Below the pieces are notes generated by a model that saw only the letters and a list, made by a program, of their open reading frames with translations, was not told where the DNA came from and did no database searches. From assembly GCF_000238915.1 (NCBI RefSeq), contig NZ_BAEG01000005.1, forward strand, positions 1 to 47,624: a DNA stretch of 47,624 nucleotides, in the 5' to 3' direction. The stretch is from Arthrobacter globiformis NBRC 12137. Its GTDB lineage: Bacteria > Actinomycetota > Actinomycetes > Actinomycetales > Micrococcaceae. Below, piece by piece: positions 33,332 through 41,376 of the stretch. Each line of letters opens with the position of its first letter. The stretch's first letter is position 1. The translations under genes were made by a program, and so were the position numbers.

Positions 33332-34540
33332 ATGTCTGAATTTGAACCTGCATCGCGAGTGTCCCGCATCAAGTCTTCCGCCAGCGTGGCCGCAGCGGCC
33401 CGCGTGCGTGAGCTGAAGGCTGAAGGGCGCCGGATCCTGGACCTGACAGTCGGTGAGCCGGACTTCGATACCCCTGAACACATCAAGGCGGCAGCGGTTG
33501 AGGCGATCAGCAAGGGCGAGACGAAGTACACCTCGGTCACGGGCACACCGGCACTGCAGAAGGCGATCCTCCAGACCATTGAGCTGCGCAGCGGCCTCCG
33601 CTACGCCCCGGCTGAGATTACGATCGGCGGTGGCGCCAAGCAGGTGATCTTCACGGCGTTCATGGCTTCGCTGGACGCCGGCGACGAGGTTGTGGTGCCC
33701 GCCCCGTACTGGGTCTCCTACCCGGACATGGTGCTCGCGAACGAGGGCACTCCGGTGGTTGTCACCTGCGGTGAGGAGTCGGGCTTCAAGCTGACCCCCG
33801 AAGCCCTGGCCGGGGCGCTGAACGAGCGGACCAAGTGGGTCATCCTGAACACCCCGTCAAACCCGACGGGCGCCGTATACTCCAAGGCGGAACTACGGGC
33901 CCTCGCGGATGTCCTGGCGGACTTCCCGAACGTCTTCGTCCTGACGGACGAGATTTACGACCAGATCTACTTCGGTGCCGGCCGGATCTCGAGCCTGGTG
34001 GAGGTTGCCCCGGAGCTGAAGGACCGCGTTCTCGCCGTCAACGGCGTGTCGAAGGCCTACGCCATGACCGGCTGGCGGCTCGGTTTCGCCGCCGGGCCGG
34101 CGCCGCTGATCGCGGCGATCAACAAGCTCCAGTCGCAGATCTCCTCCTGCCCGTCCTCCGTGAGCCAGGCCGCCAGCGCCGCCGCACTCACCGGCGACCA
34201 GACCTTCGTGCGGGAGAGCGTGGAGGTCTACCGCAGCCGCCGCGACGCGGCGGTAGCCGCCCTGAACGCCGTCGACGGCCTTTCATGCGCGACGCCGGAA
34301 GGCGCCTTTTACGCCTACGTCAACTGCGGCGGCGCGATCGGCAAGACCACACCGGAGGGGAAGGTCATCGCCAACGACGAGGACTTCACGCTCTACCTTC
34401 TTGAGGCAGCCTCCGTCGCCGTCATTCAGGGCTCGGCCTACGGCCTGGGCCCGTACTTCCGCATCTCGTACGCCACCAGCCTCGACGTCATCGAAGAGTC
34501 CATCGCAGCCATCGACAAGGCCGTCCGGGCACTCAGCTAA
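33332..34540 (+). CDS. PLP-dependent class I/II aminotransferase (aspartate aminotransferase-like)
   Basis: Fold-type I aminotransferase of 402 residues (subgroup I-gamma). The PLP lysine is K241 in VNGVSKAYAMTGWRLG. NTPSNPTGAVYS (around 173-184) and TDEIYDQIYF (205-214) hold the cofactor ring, and the conserved arginine for the substrate carboxylate lies in YFRISYATS. GGAAGAG precedes the ATG. It is followed 26 bp later by an RraA-like aldolase, so it probably supplies that enzyme with a 2-oxo acid made from a substituted glutamate or aspartate. Housekeeping AspC activity is an alternative. Confidence 0.93.
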   Translation: MSEFEPASRVSRIKSSASVAAAARVRELKAEGRRILDLTVGEPDFDTPEHIKAAAVEAISKGETKYTSVTGTPALQKAILQTIELRSGLRYAPAEITIGGGAKQVIFTAFMASLDAGDEVVVPAPYWVSYPDMVLANEGTPVVVTCGEESGFKLTPEALAGALNERTKWVILNTPSNPTGAVYSKAELRALADVLADFPNVFVLTDEIYDQIYFGAGRISSLVEVAPELKDRVLAVNGVSKAYAMTGWRLGFAAGPAPLIAAINKLQSQISSCPSSVSQAASAAALTGDQTFVRESVEVYRSRRDAAVAALNAVDGLSCATPEGAFYAYVNCGGAIGKTTPEGKVIANDEDFTLYLLEAASVAVIQGSAYGLGPYFRISYATSLDVIEESIAAIDKAVRALS

Positions 34541-34566
34541 CCCCCACCAAAATGAAGGAACATTCC

Positions 34567-35244
34567 GTGATCCACGTAAAGACCAACATCGAACGACCCG
34601 ACGCCGACGCCGTCCGTCGCCTGGCGCAGTTTTCCTCGGCCACGATCCACGAGGCACAGGGCCGCAAGGGAGCGCTCAGCTCCAGGATCAAGCCGATCGA
34701 CCGCAGCATGTCCTTCTGCGGCCCTGCCACCACCGTCCGCTGCGCGCCGCGGGACAACCTCATGCTGCAGGTGGCCATCCACTACGCCGAGGCCGGGGAC
34801 GTTGTCCTAGCCGCGGCCGGCGAATATGAGGAAGCCGGCACGTTCGGCGACGTCCTCGGCAACGCCATGAAGGCCAAGGGCCTCGCGGGCCTGGTGACGG
34901 ACTCCGGCGTCCGCGACACCCAGGACCTCATCGAACTGGGCCTGCCCGTGTTCTCCGGCAGTGTCTCCATCAAGGGCACTGTTAAGGAGACCATCGGCCC
35001 CATCAACCACCCTGTGGTTTTCGGTGACGAGATCATCTACCCGGGTGACGTCCTGCGCGGCGACGCCGATGGTGTTGTTGTGGTCCGGAAGGACGAGATC
35101 GAGGAAGTCATCCGACTCTCCCAGGAACGTGACGACGCCGAACGCGAGCTCATCGGCCTCTACAAGGCAGGCGGAACCACCATTGAGCTGTGCAACCTGA
35201 CGGAGGTCCTGAAAGCCAAGGGGCTGCTCGTCGAGCAGGCGTAG
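34567..35244 (+). CDS. RraA-like aldolase (4-hydroxy-4-methyl-2-oxoglutarate / carboxy-hydroxy-oxoadipate aldolase type)
   Basis: Metal-dependent pyruvate aldolase and oxaloacetate decarboxylase candidate of 225 residues. The family core is VRRLAQFSSATIHEAQGRKGAL, the GDVLGNAMKAKGLAGLVTDSGVRD block holding the catalytic Arg and metal-binding Asp, and a C-terminal PGDVLRGDADGVVVV. An ATG at 34552 is in frame, but it precedes the AAGGAA site at 34555-34560; the GTG at 34567 is six bases downstream of that site and is the likely true start. True RraA (RNase E inhibitor) is unlikely in this context. Together with the aminotransferase it suggests breakdown of a gamma-substituted glutamate to pyruvate. 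Confidence 0.88.
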   Translation: MIHVKTNIERPDADAVRRLAQFSSATIHEAQGRKGALSSRIKPIDRSMSFCGPATTVRCAPRDNLMLQVAIHYAEAGDVVLAAAGEYEEAGTFGDVLGNAMKAKGLAGLVTDSGVRDTQDLIELGLPVFSGSVSIKGTVKETIGPINHPVVFGDEIIYPGDVLRGDADGVVVVRKDEIEEVIRLSQERDDAERELIGLYKAGGTTIELCNLTEVLKAKGLLVEQA

Positions 35245-35314
35245 GCGCGGGGCGACGGCGGCGCTGGTCGTCGCTGGTGCCTAGACGCGCCGGTACCTGA
35301 AGGGCGCCCAGCAT

Positions 35315-35346
35315 CTCAGGCGGGACAGTCTTCTGTCCCGCCTGAG
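35315..35346. terminator. Long perfect hairpin between convergent genes
   Basis: CTCAGGCGGGACAG and CTGTCCCGCCTGAG form a perfect 14-bp stem with a TCTT loop, between the aldolase and the DUF222-HNH gene. No U tract follows, but the position suits bidirectional termination or mRNA-end protection. Confidence 0.6.
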
Positions 35347-35449
35347 GCGTAGCGATGTAACCGCGCTTTTGCCTCGCACGCTGTAGCTCGCATGCTTTGC
35401 TCGCCGGGCTTTGCTCCCCGCAGCCGCGGCCTGCCTGCCGCCGCCTCCG

Positions 35450-37069
35450 TTAGGGCGCTGAACCAGGCCGCTCGGACTGGTGCGTTTTGCGCACCACGGC
35501 TCCGGGCCGTGGCGTTCCCGGCAGTGGCGGTGCCGTTGACTGGTAGGTGTGGCCTGTGGGTGTGGTGAGTTCGATGGTGTGGCGCGGCCCGGGTCTGGGT
35601 TTGAATTTCCAGCCGGGGAGTTCTTTGGTGTGGTTGCAGGCCTCGCAGAGCCCGGCGCCGTTGGCCAGGGTGGTGGGGCCGTCGTTGTGCCAGGGGATGA
35701 TGTGGTCGTGGTGGCGGATGGGGGCGTCGCAGTAGGGGGTGCGGCAGGTGTCGTCGCGGATCTGGATGAAGCGGCGCAGCGGTGCCGGGAACAGGCGCCT
35801 GCGCGAGTCCATGGCCACCAGGTCGCCGGTGTTCGGAGCGGTGTAGAGCCGCCGAAGCCAGATCTTGAGCTCCTTCAGGCCGGCGGTTGAACCGTCGGCG
35901 GCTGGCTGGACGCTGCCCTGCTTTCCTCGTCCCTGGGTGATGAGGTTGCGGGCGAAGTCTGCGGGGACGGTGCCGTAGCCGGGGATCCGGGCGGGTTCGC
36001 TGTCGCCCTGCAGGAGGGTGTGGTCGGTCATGACGAGGTTGATTTCGATACCGGTGATGCCGCCGGGGGTGCCGGTGGTCCATTCGACCAGAGTGTCGGC
36101 TTTGATCTGGCCCAAGGAGCGTGTGTCCCCGGCGGCGTGGAGGGCATCGGCGTGCCGAGTGAGGGCCGCGTAGACGGCGACGCCTTGGTGGACGGGGAGC
36201 AGTGCCGTCAAATAGGTCATGGTCTCCGGGGCCGGGCGGAGGCTCACGGACCGTTCCGACGCGGCGTGGCTCGCCCGCTGAGCGACAGAGCGGGGGTCCC
36301 TGCGCGCGGCGGCGGCGCGGACCGCCCCCACAATGGTCCGGGTCCCGGCGCCGGTGAAGGTTCCGGTGTCGGCGGCGAGTTCCTCGTCGACCGCCGCCCG
36401 GTCAGCCGGGCTCAGACAGTCGGTCTCTTTCACGACATGCATGACACACTCTTCGTTGAGCTGCCCGGTGTCCAGCGCGGCCAGGGTATGGGGCATCTGC
36501 ACCAGCGCCCTCGCCATCCCAAGCAGCCGGCCGCCGCGGTTCGGGGATTCGCGCCGGGCCAGCGCGATCTGTTCGGCCGCGCCCAGGCCGTGCTCCTTGG
36601 TACGGTCTTTGCCCAGGTCTTCGGCTCTCAGTGTCCCCCGGTCGGACTGTTCCTGACGGAGCCGGGCCTCAAAGGCCACCGAAAGCCGCGCCTGTTGGCC
36701 GGCGGCCCAGCACTTGAAGTTCTCGTAAACATGGATCTGGTCGATCAGACCGGCATTGTCAGCGGTGAGGTCAGCTGCGTGCCAGGTGGTAGCGGCGGTG
36801 GAGGGAACGCCGTCATCAAAAGGGATGTCGTCAAAGAGGTCTTCGCCGAAAGGGCGGTCGGCAAACAGAACCTCGGGAAAGGGGTCCTCCGGAAACGATG
36901 CCGGAAACACGGCGTTGAGGTCATCGTCATACGGAAGCCCGTCGTCCGCGGAGGCATCCTGCGGAAAAACGGCCTCTGGAAGCAGAATGTCAGGAACCGC
37001 CGCAGCCTGCAGAACGCCGCCGCGCGGCGCCGCTCCTGCTGTCAGTGCTGAATTCCCGAACCCGTCCAT
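35450..37069 (-). CDS. DUF222 and HNH endonuclease domain protein
   Basis: A protein of 539 residues from ATG 37069 (555 from ATG 37117; neither has a good ribosome site). An acidic, Phe/Pro-rich N-terminal region with repeated FPEDPFPEVLFADRPFGEDLFDDIPF is followed by the DUF222 helical domain (about 110-400). A C-terminal HNH nuclease finger has CRTPYCDAPIRHHDHIIPWHNDG, then LCEACNHTKELPGW with the zinc cysteine pairs and the HH/N/H residues. This architecture is multicopy in Arthrobacter and mycobacteria (13E12-like) and its function is unproven. It flanks the insertion-sequence cluster. Confidence 0.85.
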   Translation of the reverse strand: MDGFGNSALTAGAAPRGGVLQAAAVPDILLPEAVFPQDASADDGLPYDDDLNAVFPASFPEDPFPEVLFADRPFGEDLFDDIPFDDGVPSTAATTWHAADLTADNAGLIDQIHVYENFKCWAAGQQARLSVAFEARLRQEQSDRGTLRAEDLGKDRTKEHGLGAAEQIALARRESPNRGGRLLGMARALVQMPHTLAALDTGQLNEECVMHVVKETDCLSPADRAAVDEELAADTGTFTGAGTRTIVGAVRAAAARRDPRSVAQRASHAASERSVSLRPAPETMTYLTALLPVHQGVAVYAALTRHADALHAAGDTRSLGQIKADTLVEWTTGTPGGITGIEINLVMTDHTLLQGDSEPARIPGYGTVPADFARNLITQGRGKQGSVQPAADGSTAGLKELKIWLRRLYTAPNTGDLVAMDSRRRLFPAPLRRFIQIRDDTCRTPYCDAPIRHHDHIIPWHNDGPTTLANGAGLCEACNHTKELPGWKFKPRPGPRHTIELTTPTGHTYQSTAPPLPGTPRPGAVVRKTHQSERPGSAP

Positions 37070-37168
37070 GCACACAGTCTGCCAAGGGGGACTGACATTT
37101 AGACGTCCATATGGCATCAGCTAGGGACGGGATCCAAATAGTTTCTTGAACCCGCCGGAGAATGAAAG

Positions 37169-37414
37169 TAGGTAGCAGCTCAGGGCCTTCCCAGCCCTGA
37201 GAACGCCCTGTACTGCTACCTAGACGATATGGAGCAGGAGGTGCCGGGGCCCCGGGCGAGCCTTACCCTCGGGTGCCTGGTCCTTCTGAAGGCCATTGTC
37301 GCCGGACCGTTTCCGGAGCGTCCAGCCTTTGTGCGGGGCCTGTCCCGGCTGGTGGGTGGTGGGGACGCTCCGGATCCTGTCCCGGCGTTGATGGCCTCTG
37401 TCAGAAGGCCCAGG
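37169..37414 (+). ncRNA. Candidate IS110 bridge RNA
   Basis: Two folded domains precede the transposase. Domain 1: TAGGTAGCAG (37169-37178) pairs with CTGCTACCTA (37213-37222) and encloses CTCAGGGC/GCCCTGAG (37179-37186 with 37194-37201). Domain 2 is a rod: CCTGG (37276-37280)/CCAGG (37410-37414); CCTTCTGA/TCAGAAGG (37282-37289 with 37401-37408); AGGCCAT/ATGGCCT (37290-37296 with 37391-37397); CGCCGG/CCGGCG (37300-37305 with 37382-37387); CCGGAGCGTCC/GGACGCTCCGG (37313-37323 with 37363-37373). Unpaired internal loops and a 39-nt apical loop separate these stems. IS110-group elements are known to encode a bridge RNA upstream of the transposase, with internal loops specifying target and donor. 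Confidence 0.6.
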
Positions 37415-37430
37415 AAGTGTGGCTTCGTGG

Positions 37431-37518
37431 GCTGGAACCTCCTTTCAAAGCAAGGCGTGGGTTGCCTGCCACACTTGGCGGACAGGTAGAGCCACATTTG
37501 AAATTTGGAGGTTCCAGC
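37431..37518 (+). promoter_or_regulatory. Stem that buries the transposase Shine-Dalgarno
   Basis: GCTGGAACCTCC (37431-37442) is perfectly complementary to GGAGGTTCCAGC (37507-37518), which contains the GGAGG ribosome site of the transposase. An adjoining TTTCAAA (37443-37449) can pair with TTTGAAA (37497-37503). The resulting stem would block initiation at ATG 37520. Confidence 0.75.
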
Positions 37519-37519
37519 T

Positions 37520-38623
37520 ATGTTCGAGCGTACAAGCGTCGGCTTGGATGTGCATGCCCGCACCGTTGTCTCATGCGCGTTGGACGCCCAGACCGGCGAA
37601 ATCATTCCGCACCGGATGACACCGGATTATGGTGAGATTCTTGCCTGGATTCTCTCCCTGCCAGGCCCGGTCAGAGTCGTTTACGAAGCAGGTCCGACGG
37701 GCTTCGGCCTGGCCCGGTTCCTCCTTGCTGCAGGGATCGACACAGTGGTCGCGGCCCCGTCAAAGCTCCAGCGCCCGTCCGGTGACCGGGTAAAGACCGA
37801 CGCGAAAGATGCCCTGCATCTGGCCCGGCTGCTGAAGCTGGGCGAAGTCACGGGAATCCGGGTGCCCTCAGAGGACCAGGAAGCAGCACGGGATCTGGTT
37901 CGATCCCGTGAAGACCTGCGCGGAGACCTGATGCGTTCCCGGCACCGGATCTCCAAACTCCTGTTGCGCCAAGGCATCGTCTACTCGGGCGGCCAGGCCT
38001 GGACTGGCACCCATGAGCTCTGGCTCGCCCGCCAGCGCTTCGAGGCACCGGCCCGGCAGTTGACCTATGAGTCCTCCCTTGAGGCAATGCATGAGATCTC
38101 GGACCGACGTGACCGCCTCGATCAAGCGATCACTGCCATGGCATATGGAAGCGAATACACTCCGGTTGTCCGCGCCCTCCAATGCTTGCGCGGCATCTCG
38201 ACGCTGACCGCATTTGGACTGGCCGTGGAGATCGGCGACTGGGACCGGTTCACCGGCTCCACAATAGGCGCTTACCTCGGCCTGGTCCCGACGGAGCATT
38301 CTTCCGGACAATGCCGATCCCAGGGGTCCATCATGAAAACAGGCAACAGCCATGCCCGCCGGCTGCTCGTTGAAGCGGCCTGGCACCACCGCAGGCCATA
38401 TAACAACCCCTCCCGGCTCATGCGTTCACGCTGGGAAGAAGCCACCTCCGAGGCACGAACGCGCGGCCATGCCGGGAACCGGCGCCTGCACGAACGCTGG
38501 ATCAGCTACCTCGAACGCCGCAAGCGCCCCGTCATCGCCAATGTTGCCATCGCACGTGAGCTTTCCGGCTGGTGCTGGTCCCTGGCGACCGGAACCTCAG
38601 AAATTCACCGAACACCCAACTGA
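37520..38623 (+). CDS. IS110 family transposase
   Basis: DEDD-type recombinase of 367 residues. The N-terminal RuvC-like domain has SVGLDVHARTVV (first Asp, D10), VVYEAGPTGFGL (Glu) and KTDAKDALHLARLL (the last acidic pair). A coiled-coil middle is followed by the Tnp-like domain with LRGISTLTAFGLAVEIGDW, AYLGLVPTEHSSGQCRSQGSIMK holding the family serine, and GNSHARRLLVEAAWHHR. It is full length with no visible lesion. GGAGG eight bases before the ATG at 37520 decides this start over an upstream ATG at 37505. The leader RNA probably guides it, and its ribosome site is sequestered. Confidence 0.93.
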   Translation: MFERTSVGLDVHARTVVSCALDAQTGEIIPHRMTPDYGEILAWILSLPGPVRVVYEAGPTGFGLARFLLAAGIDTVVAAPSKLQRPSGDRVKTDAKDALHLARLLKLGEVTGIRVPSEDQEAARDLVRSREDLRGDLMRSRHRISKLLLRQGIVYSGGQAWTGTHELWLARQRFEAPARQLTYESSLEAMHEISDRRDRLDQAITAMAYGSEYTPVVRALQCLRGISTLTAFGLAVEIGDWDRFTGSTIGAYLGLVPTEHSSGQCRSQGSIMKTGNSHARRLLVEAAWHHRRPYNNPSRLMRSRWEEATSEARTRGHAGNRRLHERWISYLERRKRPVIANVAIARELSGWCWSLATGTSEIHRTPN

Positions 38624-38876
38624 CTTCCGTTCCCTCCCCAGGAGATACGGAAAACAGCCGGGACAAGATTTGGTGCGTGGCATTTTGCAGCGCGTGGAGT
38701 AAACCCGCGATACAACTATGGGCACCCCGCAACGGGGGCCACGCCCGATATTCCTAGACCAGCGGTAGCCTCCAGCCGAACACATCGTCCTGCGGTAACC
38801 AACCCGCGCATATCAGTCTGACCGCGCCGTCGCCAACGACACGCTATGCCACTCCAACGCTAATCCCGGCAATACA
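38624..38876. other. Gene-free stretch between IS110 and IS481
   Basis: About 250 bp with no supported gene. It is less GC-rich than its surroundings and has stops in all frames. It probably contains the right end of the IS110 element and remnant DNA from before the insertions. Confidence 0.5.
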
Positions 38877-38916
38877 AAGGAAGCAGCCCCAGGCCCAAAC
38901 CTTGGGGCTGCTTCCC
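38877..38916 (-). terminator. Intrinsic terminator of the IS481 copy
   Basis: GGAAGCAGCCCC (38879-38890) and GGGGCTGCTTCC (38904-38915) form a perfect 12-bp stem, extended by A/T. On the minus strand it is followed by TTTGTATTG, so it would stop transcription leaving the IS481 transposase. Confidence 0.75.
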
Positions 38917-38944
38917 CATGCTCTTGACAGACGAGAACTACATA

Positions 38945-39934
38945 TCAGTTGTACTGATCAGGGACGTTGGTTAGCCGGCTGACGGGTGGCTGGTTCCCGA
39001 TGGCGGTGTGGGGCCTGTGGTGATTGTAGTAGTGGATCCAGGATGGCAGGGCGTCTCTGCGGGCTGTATCCGTTCCGTAGAACCTTGCGTAGGCCCAGCC
39101 GTCGTTGAGGGTGCGGTGGAAGCGTTCGATCTTGCCGTTGGTTTGTGGCCGGTAAGGCCGGGTCCGTTTGGCGGTGATGTGTAAGTCTGTGCAGGCCTGG
39201 GCCCAGGCTTTGGAGACGTAGGCGGAGCCGTTGTCGGAGAGCACGCGTTTGGTGCTGATGCCCTGCCCGGAGAACCATTCCACGGCCCGGCGGAGCACGG
39301 CGATGGCGGTCACGGCCTTCTCGTCGGGGTGGATCTCGGCGTAGGCGATCCGGGAGTAATCATCCAGCACGGTGTGCACGAAGGCAGTGCCGTTCCTGGG
39401 GTGTTTGCTGGAACGGGGCAGCCCGGCTCGGGCTGCCGAGGTGCGCGAGTTCTTCCCGCCTTCGTGACGACCGAGGTATCGGTGGCCGCCGCCGTCGGGG
39501 ATGTTCCCGAACTTGGTGACGTCGACATGCAGCAGCTCCCCCGGGGCTTGGTGTTCGTAGCGGCGGATCGGCTCGCCGGTGACCCTGTCGATGTAACGCA
39601 GCCTGTTGATACCGCAGCGGACCAGGACCGCATGAACGTGCGAGGCCCAGCCGGCCGGCGATCTGGACCGGACCAAGCCGTTTTCGCCAGCGCAAGGCGA
39701 CGATACGTTTGACGAGCGCCCGTGGTGTCCGGTTGGGACTGCAATGCGGTCTGGAGGACCGGTCCTGCATGCCGTTTGGCCCCTGCTCAACGTAACGCTG
39801 GACCCAGCGTTTGGCAGTCGGCCAGGACACCATGAACAGCTTCGCCGCTTCAGTGATCGTCCAGTGCTTATCAATGACTAAGCGGGCGAGCTTCAAACGG
39901 GCTTTTGAATCAACATTGCGTTAGCGTGGGACAC
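38945..39934 (-). pseudogene. IS481 family transposase, frameshifted
   Basis: DDE transposase broken by at least two lesions. Translation would begin at GTG 39934 (SHANA start, AGGAGG five bases upstream). A missing base near codon 10 shifts into the frame KARLKLARLVIDKHW with the HTH (ITEAAKLFMVSWPTAKRWVQRYVE). After GPVQIAGRLGLA about 8 nt are missing around 39635-39645, and the sequence continues in another frame with HAVLVRCGINRLRYIDRVTGEPIRRYEH. The DDE core is then intact: LHVDVTKFG, the TVLDDYSRIAYAE Asp, and QTNGKIERFHRTL Glu. The stop lies just outside the left terminal repeat. It is probably inactive unless complemented. Confidence 0.85.
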
Positions 39935-40058
39935 GAAGGCCTCCTAGGTGTGCAGCCGGTTCTTAGACAGCTCCACTCCACACCGGGAGGCCTTCGTCAT
40001 CCCGGAATTCTCACGCCGTGTCCTCACACGGCCTCAACCAACCTGCCTGAGCAGTACA
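38950..40058 (-). mobile_element. IS481 family insertion sequence, 1109 bp
   Basis: Imperfect terminal inverted repeats of 21 bp match at 18 positions: the left copy is 38950-38970 (TGTACTGATCAGG...) and the right copy 40038-40058 (read inward, TGTACTGCTCAGG...). The TGT end and total length fit IS481. No convincing target duplication is seen next to the ends, suggesting an old insertion. Confidence 0.8.
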
Positions 40059-40089
40059 CCTAGTTGGGCCGCCGAAGGGTAAGAGCCGG

Positions 40090-40323
40090 TTAGACGCGCT
40101 GGGGGATCGGGTAGGCGGGGGCGCCGAAGACGGCGTCCTCCAGGTACCAGACCGTCGAGCCGCCGCCGCTGACCGGCATGATGCTTCCTTCGAAAACGAA
40201 GACCGGAGCTGCGGACCGGTCCTCCGGCCGCCAGAAGCCGTTGGTGGGGCAGTGGGATCCGGTTTTCGCCATGAGTCCCAGACTCGGGTCTGTAGTTCTC
40301 CTGATGGTGCTGAGCTTCTTCAT
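40090..40323 (-). CDS. Small hypothetical protein with a GSHCPTNGFW motif
   Basis: A 77-residue protein that I do not recognise with certainty. TGSHCPTNGFWRPEDRSAAPVFVFEGSIMP resembles a short motif (G-x-x-C-P-x-S/N-G-x-W) found in small proteins and repeats of bacterial secretion-associated families, sometimes followed by a promise of a beta-hairpin. GGGAG six bases before the ATG supports the start. A leading KKLSTIRRTTDPSLG segment is basic. It is monocistronic beside the IS481 right end, transcribed toward it. Confidence 0.6.
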   Translation of the reverse strand: MKKLSTIRRTTDPSLGLMAKTGSHCPTNGFWRPEDRSAAPVFVFEGSIMPVSGGGSTVWYLEDAVFGAPAYPIPQRV

Positions 40324-40455
40324 GGCAAACTCCCGGATTCTGATTGTGGAAAATGCTTTTCCGCAATTTGTTAGCTTGCTGCCAATATTAGAATCCCGGG
40401 GAGTCCGTTACTAAGACAAATGATGAGTGCCCTAATAAGCGGAACCTATGAACCC

Positions 40456-41376
40456 CTACCGGCCATACTTATTGCTGAGCATTTCCTGCAGCATTTCCTT
40501 AAGCACCAGGAGTACAGCGGACGCCGCCTCTGAGAGGGGATCATGGTCGGGCGTGCACAGGGCGATCTTGCACTGCAGCGCGGGGTCCACGATCCGCAGC
40601 ACGTGGAAGTCCTCCTCGTGGAACAACGCGTCCGCGGCCGACTTGGGCATGATGGTGGCCCCCAGGTCCGCCCGCAGGAGACGCGCGATGGACGGCACGG
40701 ACTCGACCTCGCCCACGAGCTGGAGCTTCAGCCCCTTGCTCTCGAAGCCCGCCTCCACGGCCTGGCGGAGGGTGTGGATCTTTTCGGGAAGGAAGAGCCC
40801 CAGACGGGCCACCTCCTCCAGCGTGATCTCGCCGGTCTCCGCATTGACATCCGTCCTGGCGGCGTTGACCACCAGGTGCAGGTCCTCGACGATCATCGTG
40901 GTGAAGAGGACGCCCCGGATGGGCCCCGGCTCGTAGATGAGGGCCATGTCCAGCCTGCCATTCTTGATGGCCTCGCTCAGGACGCCGCCATAGATTTCCG
41001 TGACGTGCAGGACGATATCCGGGTACCGGCGGGCTACTTCGCTGATGATCCGGGGTGTCAGGCTCGAGGCCATGCTGTAGGGCGCAATGGCGATGGACAC
41101 CCTGCCTGCGGGCGCGGCACCGGACTTGGCGACGTCCTGCCGGGCCTGGGCGACGAGCCGAAGGATGGACTGGGCGTGGCGGTACAGCGTGTGCCCGGCG
41201 GCCGTTGGCTGCACTCCCTGCTTGCTGCGGATCAGCAGCCGCTGCTTCAGATCAGTCTCCAGCGCCGAAACCTGCTGGCTCAGGGCCGGCTGTGCCACGT
41301 GAAGTGCGGCCGCCGCCTTGGTGATGCTCCCCGAATCCACGATCTGTACGAAGTACGCAAGTTTCCTGGTATCCAC
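40456..41376 (-). CDS. LysR family transcriptional regulator
   Basis: LTTR of 306 residues. The N-terminal winged helix (LAYFVQIVDSGSITKAAAALHVAQPALSQQVSALE) is complete and is followed by the linker helix and the two-lobed effector domain (about 90-300; GRVSIAIAPYSMASSLTP...). It resembles the Nac/CbI-like group. The GTG at 41376 is supported by GAGAGAGGG six bases upstream; a longer in-frame start at 41421 adds unrelated sequence. It is divergent from pxpA across 549 bp and is the likely regulator of the pxp operon, responding to 5-oxoproline or a related acid. Confidence 0.92.
   Translation of the reverse strand: MDTRKLAYFVQIVDSGSITKAAAALHVAQPALSQQVSALETDLKQRLLIRSKQGVQPTAAGHTLYRHAQSILRLVAQARQDVAKSGAAPAGRVSIAIAPYSMASSLTPRIISEVARRYPDIVLHVTEIYGGVLSEAIKNGRLDMALIYEPGPIRGVLFTTMIVEDLHLVVNAARTDVNAETGEITLEEVARLGLFLPEKIHTLRQAVEAGFESKGLKLQLVGEVESVPSIARLLRADLGATIMPKSAADALFHEEDFHVLRIVDPALQCKIALCTPDHDPLSEAASAVLLVLKEMLQEMLSNKYGR

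Larger units (their letters stand above)
37169..38640 (+). mobile_element. IS110 family insertion sequence (ends approximate)
   Basis: An IS110 transposase gene with a 350-bp structured non-coding leader. Elements of this family carry no long terminal inverted repeats and leave at most a dinucleotide core, so the ends cannot be set from one copy. The left limit given is the start of the first structured stem; the right limit is just past the transposase stop. A shared CCTAGAC occurs at 37219-37225 and 38753-38759, which could be a chance match or mark boundaries. Confidence 0.65.

Noticed and set aside
37229..37489. An 86-residue plus-strand frame upstream of the IS110 transposase
   Set aside because: It coincides with nested complementary stems of the leader RNA, has no recognisable domain and is explained better as non-coding.
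38945..39934. Programmed frameshifting in the IS481 transposase
   Set aside because: IS481 elements normally have one frame. The break involves about eight missing bases and a second, separate one-base loss, without a slippery heptamer.
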